From the NCBI GenBank assembly GCA_024516155.1, contig JAJJXM010000001.1, positions 992,001 to 1,056,000 on the forward strand: a stretch of DNA of 64,000 bases, in the 5' to 3' direction. This DNA comes from Pyronema omphalodes. Taxonomy: Eukaryota; Ascomycota; Pezizomycetes; Pezizales; Pyronemataceae. The notes below the pieces were generated by a model. That model made no database searches, had not been told where the DNA came from, and saw only the letters and a list, made by a program, of their open reading frames with translations. Numbering within the stretch: the stretch's first letter is position 1; each line of letters begins with the position of its first letter. The position numbers and the translations under genes were made by a program. Of this stretch, positions 1-13,200 are shown in pieces.

Positions 1-1102
1 CTCTCTATGCCAGAAAAATACCGCTATACACAGGAAATCGTTATATCTAGAGTGACTTGCCACGAGTTATTGCCGTCGGGGATCGGGACCGCGACCATCT
101 ACCATCATGCAGGTCATCATTAAATAGAAAACCGTTACAGAAAAGTTGTAATGTTCGGGTATGATTACGTAAAAACTTGTATATAGCGCTCTCACTCTGT
201 TATATAGATTTAATCTAACTCTTATCAATTCTATATAAGTGGGGTATTCTGCGAGGTCATTGAAAGAGCATTTGCGAGCAGAGGTTCCAATCCCGTTACA
301 CAAAACTTTTGACCCGAAACTTCACCATCACTAATCACCAAAGCTCAGTCAAAGTAACGATAAAATATGATAAATATCAACTCCAAATTCAATATTACGT
401 TTCCAGATATCAGAGTTACAAAAAAAAGAAAAAAGTAAACCACCATCATCGCTTACAAAAGCAGAAAAAGAAAAAGAAAAAGAAAAGAAAAAAACCATCG
501 TACACTTTAGGTATTCTCAACAATCTCTTTATAACAAAAAAAAAGAAAAAACGCAACATAAAAAAAGAAAAAAAAAGGAAAGCATAATCCGCTAAAAGCT
601 AAAAGCTAAAATAAAGGACTAAAATGAATGACAAGAATCTTACGCCCAACGCCCTTTCGCTCAATCAAAGAAAATCGTGTAGTAAACACAAGTTACACAA
701 CCATAAAGAATCACAAAAATACCCCAATTAATCCCATCCCATCCGGCTCAATCCGGCTCATTTCTTCCTTCATTCCATTCCATTCCTTCCCGCTTTCCGT
801 CGTTCCACCCATCCGATCAAATCCATCCGTCTCATTCAATCCAGCCCAAATTCCTCCTATCCTCCACAAAATTTAGTTTTCCCCCATCTGCCCAAGTTGT
901 TCATTGCTTTCCATAGCGGTCCTAACTGCCTCTTCCTGTGTTTGTGTTATTTCCCTTCCTCGCTGTTGGTGTACCGTATTCCCACTGTGTTGCCTTGCCG
1001 AGTTTAACTGTAATGGGATGGCGCCCATGTAGTTCATTCTGAAGAGGTGCCAGCAACTATTCAATCCCGTTAGAACGAATTCCCAAAATCTTGGGGATCC
1101 AG
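1..1102. other. Intergenic, 3' flank of the FAB1-type gene
   Basis: No gene is supported here. Positions 420-590 are an A-rich tract, so the lysine-rich ORF that crosses it is a composition artefact. Positions 720-800 hold short ATCC/ATTCC-type simple repeats. The stretch next to 1103 is probably the 3' UTR of the kinase gene on the minus strand (inference). Confidence 0.6.
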
Positions 1103-4100
1103 CTACTTGATAGTAGTATCAAGCTTCGGCACATACCTTGGTGCCTCCAACACATATCTCTCCATCGCCTCCCTAAACCTATGCTTATACTCCCTTGGAC
1201 TCGTAACGGTTGGTTGTTTCCTTCCTCCTCCGGCCAATCCTTTCTCCTTAACCCAACTCTCCAACATCTTATCCCAAGTAAAAGTCCTTATACAATCAAT
1301 AATTCCCACACAAAGTTCCTTTCGATCCTCGTCTATACCAATCATAAGCGAATAATCCATAACATTCTGTCTCGACAAAAACAACGTATCATTCCAAAGA
1401 CTCGCTCTCAGCAATTTCTTTGAATGTTCTCTGACAAATAATGGAGATTCGTAAATGAATTCAACCATATTTTCATCGAGAAGAACTTCGTTTTGTTCAC
1501 CGGTGGATTGCATGTATCGGTTTCTCATAGAGCCTTTCAAGTCGAAGATACGACTGGTTTTGCGGTCGTAAAAGAGGTTTTCCATTACCAGGATGTCCCA
1601 TTTAATCTCAGTACCGGTGGATGGGTTTTTGATCATGATTTGGTAAAAACCGAGCATTTTGGCAATGACAGTTGGGAGCTGGGGAATCGTCAGTAAATGT
1701 TTATCAAAAGAAAGAAGAAGGATTAGTAAGTTAGGATCAACATACCTCATGGAAGAAAGCCTCCGCCATAAACTGAAAGTAAGCCGGGGCAAACTTAATA
1801 AAGGCACTAGTCTCGACGGGAGACAGAGACTTCAAAACAATTCTCTCATCCTGTGTCTTCAAAAATACACTTCTCGTCTTTCCTCCCCTGGAGTCCCATT
1901 TGATACACCTACTCAAACTCTCCACATATCTATCCGCAATACCACAGTTCCTTCTGAGAGCATCAAACTGCTCCGCATAAAACACCTTACAAAACATCTT
2001 TGCTGTTCCTTCTTGAAATTGATATTTCAAATGCGTTCCTGTGGTTTTCAATAAACTCCTCTCCAACTCAGGATGCTCTTGAAGGTTGAAAGAATGCCTA
2101 TGTAAATGTTCCTCAGACGACTGTGGTCTTCCATGACCCCCTAGGTGGGAATAGTCCGAATTTCTGATATCGTCAAGTTTTTCAATATAGTCCTCGCAGT
2201 TCAGAGTAAACGCAATGAGAGAAGAGGGTTCATCTTCTCTGACAATGATATCGGAATCGTTGAAAACATGATCAGTAGGATGAAGAGGGTATTCAAGCGA
2301 CGTCCAACCACTCGCGGATCTCTCGGCCCAGAAATTGGTAAGCATCTTCATCCAAGCTGTCCTATGTTGCGGCAGGTTCAGTTTAGTGTCCAGTTGAGAT
2401 GAATCGGGATCGGCCTCGGAAACCGGGGGTAAGACACCGCCTAATGTCATGGTGTCCAAAGTCTCATGATCACTGGGGCTCGACATAGCATCATCGGAAG
2501 CATCTGCGTCAGCATCGGAATTCTGATTGATCTGGTCACCTGTGGTAGTTTCTTCCGGTTGGATATCGTTTGCAGAAGGACCAGCTTCATTAGAACCGAA
2601 TTCCGCAGGTGAACCACTCCTTGAGATAACAGGGGAAATAGAGTGTAAAGATTCAGTGCTCTTCTTGGTTTCTCTACTACCTGTCATATGTGAATCGATA
2701 TCTTCCTCTTCATCCGAGCCTTCTTCGACGGCTTCTCGGGCGTTGCGGTAAATTTCGACGATGGGACGGGAGGTAGCTACTGGTAAAGCTCGAACGCGCT
2801 TTGCAGCTAACTCCTTCCGTTCCTTGGCTCGTTCACGCTCAAACTCTTTGCTGAGTTGCTCAAAATGTTTAGCCAAGCTGCTGACCTTTGGGCTCTCCCT
2901 AATAGGCCTCTTTGGTCCCAGCTGCATGACAGGTACAGACCGTGGAATCTGTGTTTTAGGTGTCTTATCGGTCGGTTTTTGCGCCAAGGAATTGAGACGG
3001 AATTTATCTTTCTTGTCCGGTCTCAATTTCTCTGTGGCCTTTCCCACTGGTGGCGGTCCCTGGGTGAGTTTCTTCCCAGGCATAGTCGGCGAGCGAAGGC
3101 TAAGGCCAGCACTAAGAGGACCGCTCATGTCCCGTCTTGTTGGTACAGTCGGGACTGAAACGGTCCTAGAAAGTCCAGGAGGAGGTCGGCGGCGGCTATT
3201 GTCCAATCTAGGGATTGCGGAACTGCCTTGGAAGCGGGGTCGATCAAGAGATGCACGGCGGGGGGCAGAGGAACCGCCTGTGGAGGTCTCGCTTTCGGAA
3301 AAGCGGTCGGATTCCATCAAGGCTGGAGTTGATTTGGAGGGTTCTTTGGTGGTTGAGAGAGCTCCGGTATCGGTGGGAAGTTCATGGGAAGACTTCACGG
3401 TCACGATATCCGCTTCAGAAGGATCCCGCTTCGGGGCGACGTCGTCGTCAGGCGCTACGAGTTCTTGACTAGAGGTTATGTCGCCCATGTTGTGGAGGCT
3501 GGAATCGTCGTATTGACCGGGAGATGACATCGTTGATGATTTTCCCTTGTCTCGCTCCTTCTCTTCTTCGACAACAGAGGCTAGAACATCATGAGCTTGA
3601 TCCGCTGAGAATGCAACCGGTGAATTGAGAGCTGATGTTCCTGGTGTGCTTGTTCCATCAATTGAGATTGGCTTTGATCCCTCACCCTTCTCATTCATCG
3701 GGGTAAGGTTTTCTTCCGATGGCAGACTCGGGCTTGGTGTATTGTCCAAAAAGATTTTCTTCAACTGTAGGGCGGCCAGGCGTCTAATGTCCTTCTCCGA
3801 GGGAAAATAATTGGCATCAAACGCACTAAACTTCGAATCCCACTCGATAACCTTCTCCTGCAAAGCTCTTAAAGCGCGGTTCAGAGGAATAATCTCATAA
3901 TACTTGGACTTATTATACTTTTCCTGCAGCTTTGCAATGAGCCAATCTTCGTCCTCTTGAGCTCTATTCATGAGGGCTTCGATTTCCATATGGCAGGACT
4001 CAATTTTTCCGGGGGAGACGGATTCCATGTTGATTCCCTTTAGGCGTGCTTTGACGGAATAGAAAAAGGCTTTAATACGGCCTTCGTTTTGTGTGTATTG

Positions 4101-7100
4101 TTCATTCTTGACGCGGAGATCAATTTCAGGCTTGTAGGTAATTCTGGTGCGAGGGACGACGATCTCCAACAGCTCGATGGTATCGAATTGAAACATAACA
4201 GTCAAACCATGGTATCCAAAGCATCTAACATGATCTCTGTTGATATCATGCGGACAATTTCCTGTCCTCATCTTCATCTCAGAACTCCAAAACGCCAGTT
4301 CCAGATACTTTCCAAAAGAATATTTCCACGAACTCTCTGACATTGGGATGGCGGGGGTGTTGGTACCACACTCCTTAACCTTACAATAACTCCACATCAA
4401 GATAGTATTCTGCATTCCCTGTATAGGACAAGAAATCTCATTGCTAACCAGTACCGAGACTCTTGCCTGTCCATGGACGTAGGAGCGGTGGTGATTCAAC
4501 ATTGGCCTATCGCAGGATGTCGAATCACAATTATGGTTGGCCGTGTCGCAAAGATATTCAATATACTGTCCCAGAGTACAATCCGATTTCCCAATTGTCC
4601 AGTCGTTATCCTGGCCATAAAACTCCAGACGTCTGATCTCGGGCCCTTCGCAGGGAATCGTCGTGATTGTACAAACCATGCTGTAAAGAACTGCAATACT
4701 CTGATGCGCGAAAGGATCAAAGAGATCGTCGTATTGTGAGAGATAATTCTCCCATTGCCGTTTCTGTGTTTCGTACACATGTAGAGCTTTATCATACTCA
4801 GCATCGTAGATAGCCCGGAGAACTTCAGAGGCTTTTCGGGTCATGTTCAGATTACTTCCTCCATGTACTGCAAGAGGATCAACTAGGACAAAATTTTCCC
4901 GGGGCTTGGGCTTAACAGTAAGCATTTTCTTCTCTGGATCAGAAGACTCGACAACCTCAACCTCTTGGTCCGAATCCTCATCTTCATCCTCAGGAACGAC
5001 GAGCTCATCCCTTAAGCGGCGGAGGTAGGCAAGTTTGCGCTCCAGTTCTCGAGCACGGGTAAGGAGGTATGGTTGCATGTAGCTGACAAATGGAGAAGCA
5101 GATAAAAGCTTGGTTTCATGTTTACGGACCATGTCTTCGTAGTAAGTTGGGTTCGGGAGGTCGTCAGGAAGAGCATCGTCAGAGAGGGGAACAATTTGAG
5201 TTGCGCTAGGGCCAATTGGGGCCGTTGGTGCCGTAGGAGTCTCGTCAGGAGCTGTTATGGGGGGCGAAGTCATTTCCATGTCTGTGGGCGATGTATCGGT
5301 TGGCGTCTCTCCATTCTCTTCGGCCTTTTTTTCTGCGGTAAAGTCTTCATCTTGCTTCTCCCTTTCCTCTGCAACTTGAACAGTATTCTTACTCTCAGCC
5401 TCTTTGATTTGTTCGCCTGGTGTAATACTCTTAGTTACCGGAGGAGTGTTTTCATTCTTCGTCGCCGCGGGAGTTGGTGGATTTGGGCTAGATGGAATGA
5501 CCACAAACTCATCTCTCATAAGACAAGTTTCCAGCTTCAAGTTATAAACCACATAGACCATAAGTTCGGTGATCTGCTTAATCCTAGCTAGAAGCTCCAT
5601 ACTAGCACCTCTGAGAACAATCGTACATCCCAGTTCTTTTTGGCATCCAGAAAGGAACATAAACGTTTTTTTCGTGCCGGGAATATCGGGATGGACAAAG
5701 GTCTTGACATCAAAACTTGCAGACCGCCCTAATTTGAAGGTCGATAATGCAAGTTTGTCGACAGAGGAGAAAATATCGGCTTCAGCACAACGAGATACGG
5801 CTTCGATCACGGACGGCTTGACGAGGTAGGCAGTCGCTACGTTGGCCTTGGCTAACATTGAGAGGGCTAGACCGGAGACGTTCTTCTGGACCAATAATAG
5901 GGTAGGGCGTAGGGCGACGATTCGATTGACCATGTTTGTCAAGAATTCTTTCTCTTGGGCGATAACCGGTTCAAGACTCATGAGCTGCTGTTGATGGCGT
6001 GAATACTCAATCGGAAACGTAACGACGACAATCCTAGGCTGAGAAATATTTCTGGGCATAGACTTAAGGGCCAAATTTTTGGTGAAAACGACACCGGAAA
6101 CATAAGATGTGTCTCCAGGTTTGGCACCGGGGATTCGCTTGACTTTGACATAGTGTCGGATATCGATAGAGTCTCCGTTGCGAAGGTCAGGGTTAAGATC
6201 ATCGGTAGATTTCAGCAAAATCGGAATCAACGCATCCTCCCATTGTTTCACATTTGGGATATCGGCATCGGTAAGAAGCTGTCGTAAAAGCTTCTTAACG
6301 TGCTCTAAACTGGCAGTGTTGAGTTCGATGTTGGGTGCAAAAGGACCGCGCATTGAGGCGCTTCGTGATGCTCTAGGTGAAGCTGTTGACGAATTACCCG
6401 TGACAGGGAGGTTGGCTTGTCCTCCAACACTTTCTGCCAACGATTTCATTAATCCTCGACTTTTTCCAGCACGGGTAGCAGGACGTTGTAGCGGTCCGAT
6501 GAAGCTGGACCCACGACGTTTACTAGTTCGCTTAGGTCCTTTATCGCTTCCTGCAGCCGCGACTCCTCCGTCTCCAAGAAGTGCACCTAATCCGCTGATA
6601 CTACCACGACTCTTAGATCTGTTTCTGCGGCGCATACTTCCATTATTAACCGGAGTCCTTTCACTCTTCGGTACTACTGGAGTACCGACTTCAAAATCAT
6701 CCGGGTTATTCGGAATAGTAGAAATATCGGTAGCCTTGGGTGCAATAGTTGCAAACACACTCATTTGTTCTCCATCAGTCATCTCCTCGTCGCTCATGTA
6801 CGGTGCCAGGTCTGGGTCCAGGATGTTATCGGCATGGAAAGCAGGGAGCATCTTCTTGCGGCGCTCATCGGCATTGCTACGATGGAAGGGGGCTCGCTCT
6901 TCGGTGAATGGAGCGCCCGAAAGACGGTGGTGAGAGCGAGTGTGTTTGTGTAGAGGAGTGTGGATCAGAGATGTGCCTAAGAGACCCTTTGTGGAGCTAT
7001 TTGATGTTGCTGGTCTAGGTCCCGCTTTAATAGAGCGGGAAGATGTCGGACGGGGTGGCGATGGTATGTCGGCATTAATCTCCAGGATTTGAGAACGTCT

Positions 7101-9094
7101 ATTAGGGTTGTTATTCGGAGTCGTCCTTGTTGCTGGAATCGCCATAAGTGGTGTTTGTCCTGGTCGTAAGTTATTCGGCATCTTGAAGCCGGTCAACGAT
7201 GATTCGCCCGTAGTGTTCTGCATAGACTTGGAGCCCGTCATAGAAGGTCTCCTGTGAATAATATCCGGTGAAGTGTCGTCTGAATCTGAATAGTCCTGAT
7301 AGTCGTTTACAATGTTCAAACACGGGCTGCAAACTCTCATGGAACCTTGGTGACCGAACTTATCACCGGATATTAAAGTAGTACATTTGGCACAGAATAT
7401 CTGACCACAAAGTCCTGTCGATGGTTAATTCAAGTTGCATAAATGGGTTAGGATTGAAACTTACTGCAATGATGTTTTCTTCTCCATGCTGTAAAGGTGG
7501 TACCACAAAGGAAGCAATCCTTACAGACTTCATCCTTCATCCAGAAATCGCGAGTGAGATTACCCATTCTTAATTGTCGTAACGCCTGACTGACTGCTTC
7601 GGTACTTCCAGTTATGCCTCCACTGTGTGTACCGTTGACCATTTTCCCTTCGCCGAAGCCATCCTGTTTATAGATGGAAGAAGTGGCTTCGCCTTTGTGT
7701 TCGTTCGCAGTCTGCGAAGGGCCGGGAGTGGTCGAATCGGTCTCCGAGCTGCGGTCCCCAGAAATTTTGTAACCAGGCAGAAGCAACGCCTTATCATTAA
7801 AGGGTTTATTTTTGCGAGCAATATCTTTTCGAAGATCCGGGGAGCCTGAAGACGAGCGGGAGTCAACACCACTCAAGCTGGGAAGGCTTGAAGCCGAGAT
7901 TCCAGGATTCTGGCCCGATTGTCCTGATGTTTGAGGAGATATAATGTGCACAGCAGGTGTCATTTCGCTAGGGGTCAACATGTTTGAATCCGGGGCCGCA
8001 AAAGAATCCGAAGTTGCAGGTGGGGGTAGAAGCACCCGCTCCTTAAAATCTGATTTGTCTTTTGCAGCGGCAGCAGATGCGGAAGATCGGGTTCTTACTT
8101 TCCTTTCCGGGGGTCCATTAATCAAGTTCTTGGGCATTTCTTGTCGAGGACGGCCACCAGGTCCCACTGGAAGCCTAGAATGAAGCATTACAAGGTCATC
8201 ATCGCTACTATCGCTGAGAGTTCCGTCTGATGCTGAGTCGTCAAAGTCGTCATCTGCCTCAATAAACGGGCGTGCAATCATGTGCGAGTTTCCAGAAACT
8301 GCAGAACCAAATCCTGTCGTTGGTCCCACCACATTTCCCACTGCTCCAATAAACGCTCCCACAGCCGAATTTGACTTTCCTTCAATAGGAACGTTACTTG
8401 TACCTTCACGGATACTTGTAAGGCTTTGTGTTCGGCTGATGTCCATACTGGCCATGTTGTGTGACGAGGCCTCCCCAATTCTTCCGCGATAAACTGTTAC
8501 TTGATCCACAGAGGCATTTGTAGTTGGCCGAGGGGTTGTAGCCATTTGGTTAACCTTCCTCAGAGCTGAAGGTTGGGCATATTCAGGACCAGCGATTGAA
8601 CCAGGACCAGAGACTCGGCTCACTCCACTCTGCATAGAAGTAACCGACTGTTGCCTGAGATGGCTCTTTGATGACAGCGGCGACTTGATCGAAGTCTGAG
8701 AAGCGGCATCGTCTGACCCATTTCCTAAGCTTTGGAACGAATCTCGACTGGCGCTCTGTTTATTATAGCGATCACCACCGAACGGTCCAGAGAATAGCGA
8801 CCTTGTAGGCGGACTTGAAGAGGCAGTATTAGGGCCTCCAACAGCATCTCTGACAGCATCCGCAAATCCTTTAACGCGTGAAAATATTCTGTTTAAAATC
8901 AACGGTTCATGTTGAGTAGCAGGCGGGGATCCGAGCGAAAACGACGTCAGACCGGGGGTCTGTGATGAAGAGGCGTGGATTTGTTCAAGATCAGCCGGGG
9001 GCGGCGAAGCTGTCCAGTCGAGGGAGAAGGTCTGGCTGAGAGAAAGGGAACCTCGACGAGCCGGATTATGCTGGGATGGATTTGGATTGTCCAT
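1103..9094 (-). CDS. FAB1: 1-phosphatidylinositol-3-phosphate 5-kinase (Fab1/PIKfyve), 3 exons
   Basis: Exons are 9094-7465, 7414-1746 and 1678-1103 (introns 50 and 67 bp), joined in frame to 2624 aa. A FYVE zinc finger lies at about residues 515-575: WxxD at 518, CKDC at 524-527, basic RRKHHCR at 538-544, then C546, C551, C554, C572 and C575. A Cpn60/TCP1-like domain spans about 940-1175 and the Cys-rich conserved region about 1510-1635. The C-terminal PIP kinase domain runs from about 2226 to the end, with [15 protein letters not shown] and the IDxxRxxTWDK region. Family knowledge: Fab1 binds PtdIns3P on endosomes and vacuoles and makes PtdIns(3,5)P2, controlling vacuole size and retrograde traffic. 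Long Ser/Pro/acid-rich linkers make it somewhat longer than yeast Fab1. The start was chosen as the first ATG of the open frame ahead of the FYVE domain. It is divergent from the TPP1-like gene. Confidence 0.96.
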
Positions 9095-10214
9095 TATCCA
9101 TCCAGCGCTGGGAGACAGGCTGAGATGGGGCTACTACAGATCGTTAGAGTTGAGACGGAAACCCACAGCTCGAGGAAACCCACGCGCTCGCTCAGCTGAC
9201 TCGTCGGTTAGATCCCGATCACGGGTAGAAAGTATTTTGTCGCGCAGAGGAGCCGATTCGTTCTGTAGCACTGATATCCTGTGGCGATATTGGTGAGTTG
9301 ACTGGGCACCCGAGGACCCTGAGGAAGCGACGACGAGGTAAGGGTGGGTAATGTGGGGGTGTTATCCCAGGGACTCAGTGACGTAAAGGGATCGGATAGA
9401 AATAGCGCGGGTGCTACAGCTTCGGCTGCTTCACACTCGATGGGGTCCTCACAGCTCTAACTCTTCTTTGATGATAATATTTGAAGCTCGTGGGGTCTGC
9501 GAAGTGTTCTAGAACGATCACAGCTGTGTATTTTTACTGCTTTCTAGCACTCTCAGGCCGTTACTTTGCTGTGTACTAGCTCCTGCATACCGATCTTGCT
9601 ATCTCCAACACGGTGACCGTACGGAACTGGTGACTTTTTGTTTTGTTTTGTTTTGTTGAGCTGAGCGAGCGGAGAGCTGAAGCGGAGCGGAGTGAAGCCT
9701 TCTCACGTTTGCTCTGTTGATTTGGGCAGCAGCGGATGGAGGTGGAGCAGTGGAGCACAAAAGGTAGAGAGAGTTAAGGTCTCTGCGCTATGACTATTGT
9801 GTCGTCTGTCTTGGCTCACACAGGCTGCTGTGTCCAACACCCGTTGCCTCTTCGCGATGAGCAATTCTCAGATAAACGCAGACCGGCGAGATGAGTGCCC
9901 CTCCTCAATCACGCCCAGCTTTGTGAGTCCAGTTATCATGTGTCATGACGCAGGCAAATGTAGCAACCAGCTGCAGCAGAAGGTCATCCCGGCCTGGTCA
10001 AGTTGAACGAGGAAACAGCTAAAAACCCATATCACGCCAAGCTATGCCAAGTCAAGTTCACCCGCTAGGCCGCAGAATCAAACGCGTCGAACCCGCGACG
10101 GACCCGCGACGACGCGTTAAAGACAGACCCAGCGGATCCAGGCACCCTCAACTGACCGATACAGTATCGAGTTGGCTATTCAGTTAGTCGACTTCTACAA
10201 CGAATAAAACACAG
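9095..10214. promoter_or_regulatory. Divergent promoter region between FAB1 and the TPP1-like gene
   Basis: This is the only upstream sequence for two head-to-head genes, so it must hold both promoters and both 5' leaders. It contains a (GTTTT)n tract near 9636-9657 and GC-rich segments. No ORF in it is convincing. The two MluI boxes near its right end are listed separately. Confidence 0.6.
10082..10117. promoter_or_regulatory. Paired MluI cell-cycle boxes (ACGCGT) within an inverted repeat
   Basis: ACGCGT occurs at 10082-10087 and 10112-10117, 98-133 bp upstream of the TPP1-like start codon. The copies sit in inverted arms (ACGCGTCG ... CGACGCGT) around a GC-rich loop. Known: ACGCGT is the MCB bound by fungal MBF (Mbp1-Swi6) to drive G1/S transcription. 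That it acts here is inference. Confidence 0.45.
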
Positions 10215-13200
10215 ATGGATCCGAGCCGACTTCTCAAGCCATGGATCGTCTCCACGACACTGCAGGCATTCGAGTCACATGCAAAAAACAGAACTGTAAC
10301 GGAAGATGGCGAGCTAGCAATATCTTGCAGTAGTAAGAAATACGTTCAGCTACTGGAAATCGTAGAGGTATTTAATATTAATTTCTCTCATATTCCAAGT
10401 TTACTAAAGAATAAAGTTTTAACAGGCTCAGGAAAAACAGGCTTCCGCAATTTCTGGTGCAGTGTCAGATACAGATATCCGAGTCGAGGCACAATTCACA
10501 GAAACATGTCACCGGAATTTCTTGAAGAAACATAAAAAACTTCTAAAAACACTCCAGGGAGCTGTATTTGAACTATTACGCTTTCGTTTTGTAATCAACG
10601 GGTGTGATGGAAAGCTCTACGAAAATGGCATCACATTCGCTGAACAAACCCGCTCTTCAAATTCAACAAAGTCAGTCTCAGGAAATGGGAAGTCCATTCC
10701 AGTCACTTCCCTCCCATCGCCCTCTCTACGGCTGATAATAGAAGACTGTAACTTTCTTCCCAGCCCCGCCGGCAAGCCCAGCAAACCGGTGTCAAATACG
10801 AAAAAACACCCCGAGCTAGAAAAATTACTCCGCAGTCTACCCCGAAAACCTCAACCCGGTACCACCGCATCAAAATCCAAGCAGGCAGAAGTTGGTGTAA
10901 AAGATGATGACGAAGAGGAAGAGGAAGACGAAGAAGGCTGGGGTAGCCAAGTCGAAGACCTCCCCCCTCTGAAATCTCGACCCGGCGCAAATAAATCAAA
11001 CACAAAAAAATCTACAACCACTACCAAGCCAGATATCTACGATTTCTCCGACGATGAAGAAACTCAAGGTTTCGCAACCCAGGCGTTTGGTACCCAGCTA
11101 CCATCTTGGAAACCGGTCAAAAAGTCTCCTGTCAGAACCTACAGTAAAAAAGGCCAATCTCAGCCGCGACGAAAGGAAGCTGGAACTAAGAAAACCGATG
11201 ATACGACAAGGACAAAAAATGATGATGATAGCGAGGATTGGGATTCCGATATAGACCGGATTATTACCCCACGAGATCAGCAAGCCCTGCTTGATCGGGA
11301 AGAAGAAAGTACGTCTCAGTCCTGTACATACATACCATCGAAATTACATTTCTTATTCGTAAACAAATCATTATGAAACATAACCAAGCCACTCACACAC
11401 TCTAATCACAGGTCTCTACCCACCCATCGGAATCTACAAACCCCACCGAGGACGAGAACTAAAACCAGCCTTCAGACAGCATGTACCTCGGATAAAAACC
11501 ATACCTGCTCCTATAGAACCGGATTTTCCAGGTTCTTCTCCTGTAGAGTTCAAAAAATCTCAACCAACTGGGGAACCACCATCCAGTGCACCATCTGCAG
11601 CATCTCAAAAAGGCGTATCAACAGCCACAATGGTCCCTAATTCAGCCTCACAGAAAGCTTCATCAAAGGCATCGCAAGCCTCATTACCTCATTCAAAACC
11701 AGCCACAAAAGCTACCCCGTCAACGCCCCCCCGGATATCTCAGCGATTTTCCCAAGACCGCTCATCAGATTCTGAATCTGATGATGAAGCAGTACCATGG
11801 CCACCATCCCCAGAGCATCATGCGCTTCCCCCTGTCGCGGTCAATACCAACCCTAATAAATCTCCATCTTTATCTTCGCTACCTTCGCCACCTTTGCCTT
11901 CTCATCTCCAGTCCCAGTCCATTCGACAAGATTTTGCTTCAGCTTCAGCTTCCATACAACCAGGCCAACGAAATACCCTCTTGAGTTCAAGGGAACTAGA
12001 TGAGGGAAGATGGAGCGAGACTTCGTTTATTTCTCCTCAAGCATCTAAAACTGCTTTAGTTGAAGGTATCGAAGGTAATGAGGATAGTGAGGATGGTTGG
12101 AGCGAGGATGAAATGATGGATCCTGTTAGGTTGTCTCAAGCTTCACAATCTCAGGCTCATAACTTCCGCGAGCCTAGCCCAGATCCCGAGGACGGATGGG
12201 TTGGGGATAGAGAAGAGGATAGGGATAAGGATAAGGATAAAAATGATGGCGAAGACGATGAAGACGCAGAGGAGGCTATGGAATTCCAGTCCCAACTGCC
12301 ACCCCAAGCTGCTTCCCATAACCGATATCTGCACTCGGTCCCACGCCCGGAATCCCGGGTCTGCAATGGCTCTGATGACATAGACCTTGAAGCAACACCA
12401 CCGGGAGCGTCACAATTCCGTTTCAACCCCGTGGCAACCCCCAAGATTGTTTTATCTTCCGAAACCGATATGGATGATGATGAAGATACTCAGAAACCTA
12501 TCATGCATACGCCAGGTTCGGTTTTGGAAAAGGCGGCGAAGGAATGGGCCTCTACTCCTGTTCCTGTAACTACGGGGGTGAGTGAGGCGGAACCAGGTAA
12601 AACACAGGATCACCAAGTAACACCGGAACAAATTGGTGAGGTCTCGTTGGATTATGATCCTGGCTCCGAGACCGAGATTGGGGAAATTGAAGAAGCTGAG
12701 GGTGAAGCCGAAGGCAACGAAGACGACGAAGACACTCAGCGTCCCTTTCCATCCACTATCTCAAATAGCGATAAACCCATCACCATCAACGCAAACAACC
12801 CTTCCATCCCTCCCGTCCTTAGCTCCCCAACAACACCCAAACCCCTCCGATCTCGCCACTCCCTCCCCATCACGCTTCCTTCCTCCTCGCGCCCCGAGCG
12901 CCCCGACATTGACGCATCTTTCACATCCCACGACAGTTTCTCTAACGAATTGGAACCTCACTTTCTCCCTACCCCTCGAAAAGCTGCTGGTGGAACAATA
13001 TCGGCTTCCGCTCCAGCTTACCTCCCATCTTCTGATTCTGATTCAGAACCTCCCTCCTCCTCCCCTCCAGTCCCGAGTAGTTCAGCAAAGCCAGCAAATG
13101 TAGATAATCTAGCCAAGCTACGTAACACTATTCTAGGGAAACGATCCAAATGGAATGCGAAAGACAAATGGAAGTCGAAGAAGACGAAAGGGGCGGAAGG

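Noticed and set aside
280..300. B-box-like GGTTCCAATCC
   Set aside because: No tRNA fold can be drawn upstream, and the match to the B box is imperfect.
309..587. Lysine-rich 92-codon ORF
   Set aside because: It is produced by an A-rich tract (AAA codons), with no ordered sequence.
2761..3468. 235-codon plus-strand ORF
   Set aside because: It is antisense to the low-complexity linker of the FAB1 gene, and its protein is Arg/Gly/Ser-rich with no domain. The minus frame is clearly the coding one.
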